Of a stretch of 64,000 nt of DNA, positions 36,238-45,467 are shown piece by piece. Numbering within the stretch: position 1 is the stretch's first letter; every line of letters begins with the position of its first letter. Both the position numbers and the translations under genes were made by a program. The notes below the pieces were generated by a model. That model was not told where the DNA came from, did not search any database, and saw only the letters and a list, made by a program, of their open reading frames with translations. This DNA is from Hyphomicrobiales bacterium (GTDB lineage: Bacteria; Pseudomonadota; Alphaproteobacteria; Rhizobiales; Rhizobiaceae): assembly GCA_900469475.1 (NCBI GenBank), contig UBXG01000010.1, positions 175,959 through 239,958 on the forward strand. Direction: 5' to 3'.

Positions 36238-37797
36238 ATGGCCGGACCCACGGATACCGCAGTTGATCTCTCCCAAGCGCTGGTTGCCGCGCCGATACCG
36301 ATGGGACATTGGCTAGTCATTTCGCCGATCGTCTTGTGCATCGGGCTCGGTGCGATCCTTCTGATGCTGCGCAATCGCACCGAATGGCAGGCGGCGGTCG
36401 CCATTCCCGGCCTTGTGCTGCTGGTTCTGATCGATGCCGCCTTGCTCTATAGGGTTGTCAGCGACGGCGCCGTGACCATGGTCATGGGGCGATGGCTGCC
36501 GCCCTTCGGCATTGCCTTCACCGTCGATATTTTCGGCGCGCTCATGGCCTTGACGGCGGCGGTCGTCGCGCTCGCGGCAAGTTTCTATTCGCTTGGCGAA
36601 ATCACCGGGAGCAGCCGGCGATATGGCTTCTTTCCATTCCTGATGCTGCTGCTGGCCGGCGTCAGCGGCGCCTTTCTGACAGGCGACGTCTTCAATCTCT
36701 ACGTATGGTTCGAGGTGCTCCTGATCTCTTCCTTCGGCCTGCTGATCCTCGGCTCGGAGCCGGAGCAGATCGACGGCGCACTGAAATATGCCGTATTGAA
36801 CCTCATCGCGACCACGCTCTTCCTCGTTTCCGTGGGTTATCTCTACGCTGTTTTCGGCACGCTCAACATGGCCGATATCGCGGTGAAGGTGCGAGCGGGT
36901 GACAGTAACGCGCCGCTGATGACGCTCGCCGGCCTGTTCCTGCTGGCTTTCGGCATGAAGGCCGCCGCCTTCCCGGTCAATTTCTGGCTTCCGGCCTCCT
37001 ACCACACCCCGCGCATCACCGTTTCGGCTTTGTTTGCCGGCTTGCTGACCAAGGTGGGCATCTATGCGCTGATCCGGATTCTGGTCATGCTGTTGCCTGT
37101 CGAGCGGGCAGGGCTCGGCCCGCTTGTTACGATCATCGCCATCGTGACCATGCTTGTCGGGGTGATGGGTGCGCTGGGTGCAAATGATATCCGCCGAATG
37201 CTGGGCTACATCGTCATAGCCGGCATCGGCACGATGCTGGCGGGCGTGGCTCTTGGCAGTGTCGACGGTCTCAGCGGAACGATCTTCTACGCCTTGCATT
37301 CGATGGTGTTGATGACGGCGCTTTACCTGATTGCCGGGCAGGCGGCGCATCTCGGCGGAGGCTTTTCATTGACAGTTCTTGGCGGCCTCTATCGCCAAAA
37401 CGGCTGGTTTGCCGGCCTCTCGCTGGTCCTGTTCTTCGCCATTAGCGGCCTGCCGCCATTTTCAGGCTTCTGGCCTAAGGTCGTACTCGTCAAGGCGGCG
37501 TTTGCGGCAGGGGCCTGGTGGCTCGCCGCGGCAATCCTTCTGGTTGGATTCCTGACGACCATCGTTTTCGGGCGGGTGTTTCTGCTTGCCTATTGGCGTT
37601 CCGCCGCAGCCAGCGCCACAGCGGAGCGGATGAAATGGCATGCTGCACTGCCGCTTCTTGGTTTGACCCTGCTTGTCGTGGGCTTCGGCTTGTTTCCGGA
37701 ATGGCTCCTGCGCTTGACGCATGCGGCCGCTCTCGGCCTCGAGCAGCCGACGGCCTATCTGCAATCCGTCTTTCCGGCGGCGGGAGGCGCTCAATGA
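36238..37797 (+). CDS. mrpD: Mrp antiporter subunit D
   Basis: A 519-residue NuoN/M-like membrane subunit with about fourteen helices. The ion-path segments FNLYVWFEVLLISSFGLLIL (near 145-164), the lysine-bearing AFPVNFWLPASYHTPRITVS and LHSMVLMTALYLIAG are intact. It works with MrpA in the antiporter core. It overlaps mrpE by four bases (ATGA). Confidence 0.93.
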   Translation: MAGPTDTAVDLSQALVAAPIPMGHWLVISPIVLCIGLGAILLMLRNRTEWQAAVAIPGLVLLVLIDAALLYRVVSDGAVTMVMGRWLPPFGIAFTVDIFGALMALTAAVVALAASFYSLGEITGSSRRYGFFPFLMLLLAGVSGAFLTGDVFNLYVWFEVLLISSFGLLILGSEPEQIDGALKYAVLNLIATTLFLVSVGYLYAVFGTLNMADIAVKVRAGDSNAPLMTLAGLFLLAFGMKAAAFPVNFWLPASYHTPRITVSALFAGLLTKVGIYALIRILVMLLPVERAGLGPLVTIIAIVTMLVGVMGALGANDIRRMLGYIVIAGIGTMLAGVALGSVDGLSGTIFYALHSMVLMTALYLIAGQAAHLGGGFSLTVLGGLYRQNGWFAGLSLVLFFAISGLPPFSGFWPKVVLVKAAFAAGAWWLAAAILLVGFLTTIVFGRVFLLAYWRSAAASATAERMKWHAALPLLGLTLLVVGFGLFPEWLLRLTHAAALGLEQPTAYLQSVFPAAGGAQ

Positions 37798-38267
37798 TCC
37801 TGTTTATCTTCAACCTGCTGCTTGCCATTGTTTGGGTGGCCATCACAGGCAGCGCCTCTTTCCTCAACCTGCTGTTCGGCTTCGCCCTTGCGGCAGTTGC
37901 CCTGTCGATCGTCCGGGCGTCCTATGGAGGCGGACTCTATCTGGGCCGGGTGCGCAAGATAATTTCGCTGCTGCTGCTGTTTCTGGGTGAGCTTGCCAAA
38001 TCGGCCTGGGCGGTCGCTGTGGCGGTCATGAGCCCGAAGATGGACGTGAAGCCTGGGATCTTTGCATTTCCGCTGACGGTCGACCGCGATTTCGAAATCA
38101 CTCTACTTGCCAATCTGATCACGCTGACGCCCGGCACCCTATCCGTCGATGTTTCCGACGACCGTAAGATACTCTACGTGCACGCGCTCGATTGCTCCGA
38201 TCCGGAGGCCATCCGGCGCAGTATCGCGGATGGTTTCGAACGCCGGATCATGGAGGCTTTCCGATGA
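37794..38267 (+). CDS. mrpE: Mrp antiporter subunit E
   Basis: A 157-residue subunit with two to three N-terminal helices and a cytoplasmic alpha/beta tail. The motif [16 protein letters not shown] (about 103-118) is diagnostic. The true start is the ATG at 37794 inside the mrpD stop overlap, not the long upstream frame. It overlaps mrpF by four bases. Confidence 0.92.
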   Translation: MILFIFNLLLAIVWVAITGSASFLNLLFGFALAAVALSIVRASYGGGLYLGRVRKIISLLLLFLGELAKSAWAVAVAVMSPKMDVKPGIFAFPLTVDRDFEITLLANLITLTPGTLSVDVSDDRKILYVHALDCSDPEAIRRSIADGFERRIMEAFR

Positions 38268-38638
38268 TCGCCGCATCCGTTGTTTCGGCCGGTGCCATGG
38301 TGGCGCTCGGCATTCTGAGCGTGGCGTTCCTGCTGACCGTCTATCGTGTCGTTGCCGGCCCGACATTGCCGGACAGGGTCCTGGCACTCGACATGCTGGT
38401 CGCGATCGCCATCGGCTTCATCGCTGTCATTGCCATCAAGACGGGGTTCACGCTGTATATCGATATCGCCATTTCGCTCGGTCTTGTCGGCTTTCTCGCC
38501 ACCGTCGCCTTCGCGCGGTTTATCCTGACGCAGGCACAATCGAATGCGGCCGAACGGGTCGGCGCCGTGCAGAGTGCGGACGTCGCTGCCGAGGGCAGGA
38601 AGATACGAAGGCGCAAGCGAAAGAAGGGAGGCCGATAG
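38264..38638 (+). CDS. mrpF: Mrp antiporter subunit F
   Basis: A 124-residue three-helix subunit with the family sequence [18 protein letters not shown] (about 28-45) ending the first helix. The C-terminus is an unusually basic tail ([10 protein letters not shown]), longer than in many MrpF proteins, probably facing the cytoplasm. ATGA overlap with mrpE and single-base overlap with mrpG. Confidence 0.92.
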   Translation: MIAASVVSAGAMVALGILSVAFLLTVYRVVAGPTLPDRVLALDMLVAIAIGFIAVIAIKTGFTLYIDIAISLGLVGFLATVAFARFILTQAQSNAAERVGAVQSADVAAEGRKIRRRKRKKGGR

Positions 38639-39003
38639 TGGATATGCTTTGGGCCGTCATAGTAACGGCGCTTCTACTTTCGGGTGCGTTGTTCTCGCTT
38701 ATCGCGGCGATTGGCATCGTGCGCCTCCCCGATCTCTACAGTCGCATGCATGCCGCGTCGAAGGCGGGCACCGTCGGCTCCGGCCTGTTGTTACTTGCCG
38801 TCGGCGTCCACTCGCAGGACATGTCTATTCTGGCGCGGGCATTGGCCGGGTTTGTTTTTTTCATCTTGACGGCGCCCATTGCGGCGCATCTTCTCGCGCG
38901 TGCGGCACACAAGGCAGGCCATCGGCTAACGCCGCCTTCGGTAAGGGATGAACTCCTCGCAAGAGAGCAAATCGCAGTACGAGGGTATAGAAAAAAGGGC
39001 TAA
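38638..39003 (+). CDS. mrpG: Mrp antiporter subunit G, GTG start
   Basis: A 121-residue three-helix subunit closing the operon. Family marks are [20 protein letters not shown] (about 26-45) and a C-terminal helix [20 protein letters not shown]. The start is GTG at 38638, sharing its first base with the last base of the mrpF stop (TAGTG). The next gene, mucR, is over 500 bp away. No strong terminator is visible; a weak 6-bp dyad lies at 39029-39047. Confidence 0.9.
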   Translation: MDMLWAVIVTALLLSGALFSLIAAIGIVRLPDLYSRMHAASKAGTVGSGLLLLAVGVHSQDMSILARALAGFVFFILTAPIAAHLLARAAHKAGHRLTPPSVRDELLAREQIAVRGYRKKG

Positions 39004-39537
39004 CAAACGCGGAAATTGTTCTATTAGGAATAACTTTTCGCGTTATTAGTTACCTGCTTTTTAATAGATGAATTTTTTGCAAAGAAATGTAGGGATTAAA
39101 AACTGGACATTTGGGTAAAGAGTGCTAATTCAGATTCAAGTAGAGTTCTGATGTTAAGTTAGTCTCGACCGGGTTTAAGCTCTCGATGCTTTTATCTTTC
39201 TTTGATGAAACGCTGAGCAAAACTTTCTTCCGGTAAGCGATTAAAGATCACTATCGCGGGTCACTAATTTTGATATCAGGCGGCAAGGGGCGGTTTTCTC
39301 TCGCATGAGGTCTAGGGGTGGATTTCATGCTGCGGGAAATTTGGCTTTATCCACCGTTTTCTTGCTGTCGACTGCTACGAATACGGGCAGTGCGTTCGCG
39401 CGGATTGCTCGGCGCTGGGAGATAGCGAAATCAACAGATTTCTTTAGCCAGGCGCAAAATCATTTTAGCAACGTTGCGTCCTGCGTGCTCTTCGTAGGCG
39501 TGGACGCAGCAGGCAAGCCGATGAACAGGAGAACACA
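39004..39537 (+). promoter_or_regulatory. long AT-rich upstream region of mucR
   Basis: 534 bp of distinctly AT-rich sequence compared with its flanks. It contains a 6-bp dyad (AATAAC at 39029-39034, GTTATT at 39042-39047). A 78-codon frame (39305-39541) runs through it and overlaps the mucR ATG; it has no ribosome site and I do not call it. Long, complex upstream regions with several promoters and autoregulation are known for rosR/mucR in rhizobia. GGAGAAC lies just before the mucR start. Confidence 0.6.
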
Positions 39538-39969
39538 ATGACAGATGCGGCCCTCGGCAACGGGCAGGAGTTACTGGTTGAACTGACTGCCGACATTGTT
39601 GCGGCCTATGTCAGTAACCATGTCGTACCGGTCAGCGACCTTCCGAATTTGATTTCCGACGTACATTCCGCCTTGAGCAGCACCTCGGCTCCGGCACCTG
39701 CCGTAACCGTGGTCGAAAAGCAGAAGCCGGCCGTATCCGTTCGTAAATCCGTACAGGACGACCAGATTACCTGCCTCGAATGTGGCGGCAGCTTCAAGTC
39801 CCTGAAGCGCCATCTCATGACTCATCACGGCCTCTCGCCGGAAGAATATCGTGAAAAGTGGGATCTCGCTGCCGATTACCCGATGGTAGCACCGGCTTAT
39901 GCGGAAGCCCGTTCACGCCTTGCAAAGGAAATGGGCCTCGGCCAGCGCCGTAAGCGCGGCGCCCGCTAA
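39538..39969 (+). CDS. mucR: MucR/RosR zinc-finger transcriptional regulator
   Basis: A 143-residue Ros/MucR-family regulator. Its zinc finger has the prokaryotic pattern Cys79-x2-Cys82-x9-His92-x3-His96-His97 in [19 protein letters not shown]. An N-terminal helical region (about 10-47) serves oligomerisation, and a basic tail (RRKRGAR) closes it. These proteins bind AT-rich DNA in a nucleoid-like way and control exopolysaccharide, motility and symbiosis genes, as well as their own promoter. It is next to a DivJ-like kinase gene cluster, as in Sinorhizobium. Confidence 0.93.
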   Translation: MTDAALGNGQELLVELTADIVAAYVSNHVVPVSDLPNLISDVHSALSSTSAPAPAVTVVEKQKPAVSVRKSVQDDQITCLECGGSFKSLKRHLMTHHGLSPEEYREKWDLAADYPMVAPAYAEARSRLAKEMGLGQRRKRGAR

Positions 39970-39989
39970 GGTCTTCATGACAGACAGAA

Positions 39990-40016
39990 GATAATCCGGC
40001 TTTCGGGCCGGGTTAT
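39990..40016 (+). terminator. weak hairpin after mucR
   Basis: ATAATCCGGC and GCCGGGTTAT pair around TTTCGG, 20 bp after the mucR stop, but no T-tract follows. It may stabilise the 3' end rather than terminate. Confidence 0.4.
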
Positions 40017-40041
40017 CCGCAATGATTGCTGGAAATCCAAC

Positions 40042-40464
40042 CTACGCCGCGGTCCTGACCCGAGCCTCTTCGCGAATACGCTTGATCATCGAGCGCAATC
40101 CATTGGCGCGTTGCGAGGAGAGATGCTCCACCAAGCCGATCTTGCCGAAGACGTCGAGTGCGTCGAGAGCGGCGATTTCCGAAGCCGGCTTTCCGGAATA
40201 GGTTGCGAGCACGATCGCCACCAATCCCCGTACGATATGCGCGTCTGAATCGCCTTCAAAGGTCAATATCGGATTGTCTGGATCGCCAGACGCATGCGTG
40301 ACGAGCCAGACCTGGCTCGCGCAACCCTGGACCTTGTTTTCAAGCGTCCGCTTTTCCTCCGGCAGATCAGGCAAAGCCTTGCCGAGCTCGATCACAAAGC
40401 GATAGCGGTCCTCCCATTCGTCCAGGAAGGAAAAGTCTTCGATGATCTTCTCAAGCGGTGTCAT
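40042..40464 (-). CDS. sufE: SufE-family cysteine desulfuration protein
   Basis: A 140-residue SufE protein that accepts sulfur from the cysteine desulfurase SufS and hands it to Fe-S cluster assembly. The sulfur-carrying cysteine is in KVQGCASQVWL (about residue 44-54). The C-terminal helix RANGLRSMIKRIREEA is typical. The start at 40464 (MTPLEKIIEDFSFLDEWEDR) fits the family; the frame from 40545 is an extension. No suf operon is nearby, as is common for stand-alone sufE in rhizobia. Confidence 0.9.
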   Translation of the reverse strand: MTPLEKIIEDFSFLDEWEDRYRFVIELGKALPDLPEEKRTLENKVQGCASQVWLVTHASGDPDNPILTFEGDSDAHIVRGLVAIVLATYSGKPASEIAALDALDVFGKIGLVEHLSSQRANGLRSMIKRIREEARVRTAA

Positions 40465-40593
40465 TGCAGCAGTCCAGATTGTCCATTGTCTTGGATATAG
40501 GCGAAACGGTGCCCGATTTGAACCCAGCACGACAAAGAACGCCACCGACCATAGGGATCGGCGGCGCTGAAGTTGGGGCCAATGGAAGAAATG

Positions 40594-41058
40594 TCAGATA
40601 TGTGGGCGCGGCATCGGCAGCGGAATGGAGGACGGCAGCTTGACCGTGCCGGTAACGACGACGTCAGCCGTTTCTGTACCAGTGATGCGCTTGGCCGGCA
40701 TCGGCTGCGCCATGGCGGCAACCTGATCGGTGCCCGTGTGAGCCGTGGCGGCAGCTGCCTGCGGATTTGCGGCTTGATCCTTGAAGTGACGGCCGAGCAT
40801 GTCGTAGGCGACGCGAGCGCCGTCGCCAACCTGATAGCCGAGCGCCGTCAGTGTTTCGCCGCCCTTGGCGCAGACATCCGGCTTCTCATTGCACATGGCG
40901 CCGACATATTGCACGACACCGGAGGCGGCTGAAATCGCATCGGAAACCTGTAGCGTCGTTTCACCTGCCGGCCGGGGAGCACCCTCGGGCTTTGCAAAGA
41001 TCGGCAGGAACATGAGAACCAGCGAAAACCAGAACCCTGCTCTAATCAGAAACCACAT
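40594..41058 (-). CDS. DUF5330 family protein
   Basis: A 154-residue protein of the DUF5330 family found in Rhizobiales. It has an N-terminal membrane or signal helix (MWFLIRAGFWFSLVLMFLPI), a conserved central part with two cysteines (GAMCNEKPDVCAKGGETL, about 54-71) and a Pro/Ala-rich tail ending PLPMPRPHI. The function is unknown. It lies 130 bp upstream of sufE on the same strand and is divergent from the DivJ-like kinase. Confidence 0.7.
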   Translation of the reverse strand: MWFLIRAGFWFSLVLMFLPIFAKPEGAPRPAGETTLQVSDAISAASGVVQYVGAMCNEKPDVCAKGGETLTALGYQVGDGARVAYDMLGRHFKDQAANPQAAAATAHTGTDQVAAMAQPMPAKRITGTETADVVVTGTVKLPSSIPLPMPRPHI

Positions 41059-41486
41059 CGCCTAGCCCATCCTCTCTGTCGATCGGCTCGATCGCCGATT
41101 CGGACTTGCCCGCCCGATCTGGTTCGAACCTACCCGGCAGAGGACAACAGCGCTTTTCAAAACTCGGCAGCATTTTCTGCAATTTTGATTCAAATTTTAG
41201 CTTTCCGACTTTGAAGAACACTTTGGTTCAAATTGTAGCAATTGATGTTAAGCATGTCTCGCCCGATGCCGTTGATATGCAGGGCTTTGCGGAGGCCGGC
41301 CTCGTCACAAAAGTTAACGCGCAGCGGAAATATGAATAAAATCCGTTGCTTACCTGCTGTTAACCACAAAAAGCAAAGGTCGCTCGTTCTGCGCCAAAAC
41401 GGGATTTTGAAGGCTTTTCGGCCGCCTGGCCCGTTCCTTCTTTATTCTTTCCTTAAGCCGGCGGAGCCTATTGTTCAGTCCGATAA
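41059..41486. other. divergent region between DUF5330 gene and DivJ-like kinase gene
   Basis: 428 bp with no supported gene. It contains an 18-bp imperfect direct repeat (41184-41201 and 41222-41239, 16 of 18 bases identical; TTTGATTCAAATTTTAGC type) in an AT-rich part. I found no CtrA-type TTAA-N7-TTAA site. Confidence 0.5.
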
Positions 41487-43064
41487 GTGACCGTTTTGAC
41501 GGGTTGTAGCGTGCGCGTATTGAGTGACATTTCTGTCGGGGCTGAAGCTCTCGTGGACCGGGTAGGCCGAAGCTGGCTCTCCCGGACGAGCGGGAATGGC
41601 GAAGTCCGTGGGCAGGAGTTGGCGATCCTGCGCCGGCTTGCGCTTGCCTCTTCCGTCGCGCTGTTTGCTGTTCCGGCCGGCCTTTCCTTTATTACCAGCC
41701 CGGCCGTGGCGCTGCCTGCCGGTGTGGCCACAGTCTGCGCGGCCTTCCTCTTCTCGGCCGTCGGCAGCATCGCGCTGTCGCGCCAGCGGCCCGAATCTCG
41801 TCCGGCCGAGGCCGTTGTCGTCGAGCACCGCGATCTGATGCTGGAGTCGGCCTTCGGTCTCGTCCTGCTCTTCGATTCCCAAGGCAATGTGACGACGGTC
41901 GGCGGTCGGGACCGTGCAGAGTTCCTGAGCTGGATGCGCGATCCCACAGGGCGTGGTTTCGTCGAGCAGATTCATGTCTCGGACAGAATCGTCTTCCTGC
42001 AGGCAATCGATGTGCTGCGCCAGGGCAGGGATGCCCATGGCGCCGATTTGCGGCTGGAGCGCTCCGCGGTCGTGGGTGGCGATCAACAGTTCGTTCATGT
42101 GCGGATGGAATTGAGTGCACGCCGAGACGCCGAAGGGCATCTGACGGCGATCATCGGGCAATTGCGCGATATCTCGCAGGACCAGCAGCTTCGCGATGAT
42201 GCGGCGCGCAAGGCGGCCGAAGCGGAATCCGCCAACGACGCCAAGTCACGCTTCCTCGCTGCCGTCAGCCACGAGCTGCGCACCCCGCTCAACGCCATCC
42301 TGGGCTTCTCCGATATTCTGAGCGGCGAATATTTCGGCAAACTGGAAAATGACCGCCAGCGCGAATATGTCGGCTTGATCCGACAGTCGGGCGCCCATCT
42401 TCTGTCGGTCGTCAATACCATGCTCGACATGAGCAAGATCGAGGCCGGCCGCTACGAACTGCTGCTCGAATCCTTCGCGATCGAGGACACCATTGCGACG
42501 TGCGAAGCAATGCTGGGGCTGCAGGCGAAGGAGAAGGGGTTGACGCTGACAAGCCGTATCCAGCGCGGTCTCGGCGAGATCGTCGCTGACCAGCGGGCGA
42601 TCCAGCAGATCCTCATCAACCTCGTCGGCAACGCCATCAAGTTTACCGATGCCGGCGGCGCGATCACCATTGACGCGGCGATGGCCGATGGCATGCTGAA
42701 ATTGTCGATCGGAGACACGGGCATCGGCATTGCCAGCGAGCGCCTTGCCTCGCTCGGTCAGCCCTTCGTGCAGATCCAGAACGATTACACCCGTCGTTAC
42801 GCCGGCACCGGCCTCGGTCTGTCGCTGGTCAAGGGCCTCGTCGGCCTGCACGGCGGAAACTTCTCGATCGCCAGCGCGCCGGGCGAGGGCACAGTCATTA
42901 CCATCCTCATTCCGTTCGACGGCTCTGGTGCCGTGACGATGCAGCAGCCTGTGGATGTCAATCGCCCTGTCGATTTTCCGCCGCGCCTGAAACATATTGT
43001 GGAGATAGATGAAGGGCGAAATAAGGAACTGATGAATGGCCCCGCAAAAGCGAAAATCGCCTAA
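41487..43064 (+). CDS. divJ: DivJ-like PAS sensor histidine kinase
   Basis: A 525-residue hybrid-less histidine kinase. Two N-terminal membrane helices (about 51-100), a PAS-like domain (about 118-230), then HisKA with His262 in AVSHELRTPLNAILGFSDIL, and HATPase_c with N-box NLVGNAIKFTD, GDTGIGI and GTGLGLSLVKGL. Position beside mucR and the domain order match Sinorhizobium DivJ, which phosphorylates the cell-cycle regulator DivK; the name is by synteny and resemblance. The start is uncertain: GTG at 41487 or GTG at 41511. It overlaps the next gene by 29 bp. Confidence 0.7.
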   Translation: MTVLTGCSVRVLSDISVGAEALVDRVGRSWLSRTSGNGEVRGQELAILRRLALASSVALFAVPAGLSFITSPAVALPAGVATVCAAFLFSAVGSIALSRQRPESRPAEAVVVEHRDLMLESAFGLVLLFDSQGNVTTVGGRDRAEFLSWMRDPTGRGFVEQIHVSDRIVFLQAIDVLRQGRDAHGADLRLERSAVVGGDQQFVHVRMELSARRDAEGHLTAIIGQLRDISQDQQLRDDAARKAAEAESANDAKSRFLAAVSHELRTPLNAILGFSDILSGEYFGKLENDRQREYVGLIRQSGAHLLSVVNTMLDMSKIEAGRYELLLESFAIEDTIATCEAMLGLQAKEKGLTLTSRIQRGLGEIVADQRAIQQILINLVGNAIKFTDAGGAITIDAAMADGMLKLSIGDTGIGIASERLASLGQPFVQIQNDYTRRYAGTGLGLSLVKGLVGLHGGNFSIASAPGEGTVITILIPFDGSGAVTMQQPVDVNRPVDFPPRLKHIVEIDEGRNKELMNGPAKAKIA

Positions 43065-44061
43065 GGGAAGGGGGAAGGGCAGGCGCAAGCAGCCCGGCCT
43101 GGCTTCCCGTGGTGCGGTTGCCCTTGGCAGCCTGAGCCTGCGCGGCAGCACCGCGCTGGGCGGCCTTGGCCTTCGCGGTGCGGGTGCGCTCGCCGCTCTG
43201 ATCGGCAGTGCAGTCGGCCGTCATCCCGCCATTGCTGGCGGCGTCGCGCTCTTCTTCGGGGTTTTCGGTTTCGTCACCGCCAACGCGCTCTGGTATCAGA
43301 CGGGCGCGCATCCATCGCCCATATTGCGGACCCGTGATCCGGCGTCGCCCTATCAGATCCCCGGCCGCAAATCCTTTTTGCATGCACAGCAGGCCGACGC
43401 AGGCAATGTCACCACCTTCCGGATCGAGCGGCAGGATTCGGCGTCCGATCTCGCCCCGCCGTCGTCAACCGACCAGGTCGCAGCACAATCGTCCAGCGCG
43501 CCGTCGAAACTCATTGCCGATATCCAGGGCGAACTTATCCGACACGGCCTTTATGACGGCGCCGTCGATGGAAAGCCGGGATCGCGCACGACATCGGCCA
43601 TCCTTTTCTTCCAGGAGGCGTCGGGCCTCTCACAGACCGGCACGCCGACGCCGGAACTTCTCGCCGCCCTTAAGGCCAGCAATGCCGCCAACGCCCAGGC
43701 TGCAAGCTACAAAATGAATACGACAGCTGTTGTTCCCGCCGCACGCCCCGTCAATATTTCCGCTACGGCGGATGCGATCGACCCGGTCGCCGCCGCCATC
43801 CAGAATGCCGAGAAGAACATTAAGACCGGCGCCGTCGCGGCCAAGGCGACGCCCAGCGATGCGGTCAACACGGTCAACATGGTCATGCAGATACAGAAGG
43901 GCCTGAGCAACATCGCCTATAGCAACGTCAGCATCGACGGTGTTGCCGGAGAGCAGACGAAGGCAGCTATCCGGCGTTTCCAGAAGCACTATCGCTTGCC
44001 GGAGACCGGGGAGCCGAACATGGCGGTCCTTAAGAAGCTGCAGGATATCGGCGCGCTTTGA
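43036..44061 (+). CDS. membrane-anchored protein with two peptidoglycan-binding domains
   Basis: A 341-residue protein with a basic, Gly/Leu-repetitive N-terminus (about 1-60), one membrane helix (about 64-88) and a periplasmic part carrying two PG_binding_1 modules. These are at about 158-212 (LIADIQGELIRHGLYDGAVD) and about 280-341 (containing VSIDGVAGEQTKAAIRRFQK). No hydrolase domain is present, so it may anchor or localise at the cell wall. The start at 43036 lies within the 3' end of the kinase gene and is preceded by AAGGAAC, so the two are coupled. Confidence 0.8.
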   Translation: MAPQKRKSPKGRGKGRRKQPGLASRGAVALGSLSLRGSTALGGLGLRGAGALAALIGSAVGRHPAIAGGVALFFGVFGFVTANALWYQTGAHPSPILRTRDPASPYQIPGRKSFLHAQQADAGNVTTFRIERQDSASDLAPPSSTDQVAAQSSSAPSKLIADIQGELIRHGLYDGAVDGKPGSRTTSAILFFQEASGLSQTGTPTPELLAALKASNAANAQAASYKMNTTAVVPAARPVNISATADAIDPVAAAIQNAEKNIKTGAVAAKATPSDAVNTVNMVMQIQKGLSNIAYSNVSIDGVAGEQTKAAIRRFQKHYRLPETGEPNMAVLKKLQDIGAL

Positions 44062-44155
44062 GCGTGTCGTCCGAACGCTTATCCCTCGAGTTGGCACAAT
44101 CGGGTAGGGGACGGCTTCGATTGCCTTGGCGGCCCGCCGTCGTTATAGCTCCCCT

Positions 44156-44515
44156 ATGAGATTGCGCAGCGACATCTTTGTTTCCGCTCTTGTCCGCCGC
44201 CTGTTCGCCAGGGGCGATTTTGCTGCTGTAGAGCGCAAGGGCGAGGAGCAGGCAGGCGCGATCTTCATCCGCCAGCGTTTCCGCGACGGATTAGAGACCC
44301 TCTACGCGCCGGCACCGCAGAGCCTCTTCGATGAGGAGGAGAGCGGCACGCGGCTTTTCGAAATCCGCGTCGACCGCAGGGAGCCGCAGGAAATCCGCGA
44401 AACCCTTGATCGCGAGCTGAAGTTCGATCCCGATTTGTGGATCGTCGAGCTTGAGACGGACGATATCGGCGATATCGTCCCCTTGGCCGGTTTCCGCGCC
44501 AATCCGTTGGATTGA
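44156..44515 (+). CDS. DUF1491 family protein
   Basis: A 119-residue soluble protein of the DUF1491 family, opening MRLRSDIFVSALVRRLFARG and containing AGAIFIRQRF and the central WIVELETDD. Function unknown. It follows the peptidoglycan-binding gene by 94 bp in the same direction. The start at 44156 gives the family N-terminus but no clear Shine-Dalgarno site precedes it, so a leaderless or weak start is possible. It is convergent with the DUF2336 gene. Confidence 0.75.
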   Translation: MRLRSDIFVSALVRRLFARGDFAAVERKGEEQAGAIFIRQRFRDGLETLYAPAPQSLFDEEESGTRLFEIRVDRREPQEIRETLDRELKFDPDLWIVELETDDIGDIVPLAGFRANPLD

Positions 44516-44522
44516 GCCGTCC

Positions 44523-45467
44523 TTATCGACGGTTCGCCACGCGTAACGCACGCGTGGACGCCGAATTCGGCCCGAACAGCGGTGTTGCAGGACGCTGGGA
44601 AGGTTTTTCCTGTGGCAGGTAGGTGTAGCTGTCGGCGCGGCGCCAGGCCTCGACGCGCGCCTGACTTTCCTCCGCATCGATATCATCGAGCACCAGCCAT
44701 GCCCGGCTGACGCTGCCGTGCCGTTCGGCCAGGTGCGGATAGAAGCGCTCGAGCGAATAGACGGCATCGGCAATGCCCATGCCGAGGCTGACGAGCGTGA
44801 CGGCGAGTTGTTGCCCCGAAGTGTCGAGCAGGATGCGTTCGGCGAGCCAATAGCTGGAGGAAAGGGCATCGGCGAGCGTCGTTGCGAACTGCACCGCATC
44901 GCGCTCGCGCGCAAAGCGGACGAGGAGTGCCTCCTGCGTCTCGCTGAGGCTGCGCAGACCGAGCCGGTCGCTGTCGTCGCGGGTCAGATGGCGCGCAGCC
45001 TGTTTGATCTGCTGGCGCAGGATTTCCTCACGCGATTGCCGTTCGGTTTCCGACGTCTGGGCCTGCGATGAAACCATATCAACTGGTCGCTCCGCCACTG
45101 TCATACCACGTTCCGGCTCGGCCTGATGCAGACCGACGAGCGCGTCTATGACTTTCGGGGACAGGGACGAGCGGCGGACGATCGCGCGCGCATGGGCGGC
45201 CCCTTGCGTGCGGGCAATGGTGATGAGCGTTTCGTCATCGATCGCTTGCGAGCTTGTCAGGAAGGGAGCGGCGATCGCGATCGGCTGACAGCCGATGAAC
45301 AGGGCAACGGCCTGCGGCACCGTTTCGCATTGGGAAAGGGCGGCAACTGCCTGTCGCTTCGCTTCGTCGGAGGATGCCTGGAAAACGGGGGTGAAAAGCT
45401 CCGCGAACTGTCGAAGCTCCGATTTGGACGGATGGCCCATGCCCTCGAAGCTGGTGATCGTCGCCAT
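44523..45467 (-). CDS. DUF2336 family protein
   Basis: A 314-residue mostly helical protein of the DUF2336 family, common in alphaproteobacteria. The N-terminal half is repeat-like (VAALSQCETVPQAVALFIGC, then IARTQGAAHARAIVRRSSLS), suggesting a HEAT-like scaffold. No catalytic motif is visible and the function is unknown. The start at 45467 is coupled (TGATG) to the stop of the small membrane-protein gene upstream. Confidence 0.7.
   Translation of the reverse strand: MATITSFEGMGHPSKSELRQFAELFTPVFQASSDEAKRQAVAALSQCETVPQAVALFIGCQPIAIAAPFLTSSQAIDDETLITIARTQGAAHARAIVRRSSLSPKVIDALVGLHQAEPERGMTVAERPVDMVSSQAQTSETERQSREEILRQQIKQAARHLTRDDSDRLGLRSLSETQEALLVRFARERDAVQFATTLADALSSSYWLAERILLDTSGQQLAVTLVSLGMGIADAVYSLERFYPHLAERHGSVSRAWLVLDDIDAEESQARVEAWRRADSYTYLPQEKPSQRPATPLFGPNSASTRALRVANRR

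Noticed and set aside
39305..39541. 78-codon frame upstream of mucR.
   Set aside because: No ribosome site, composition unlike neighbours, and it overlaps the mucR start out of frame.
41110..41130. GGTTCGAACC resembling a tRNA T-loop.
   Set aside because: No T-stem, anticodon arm or acceptor stem can be formed around it.
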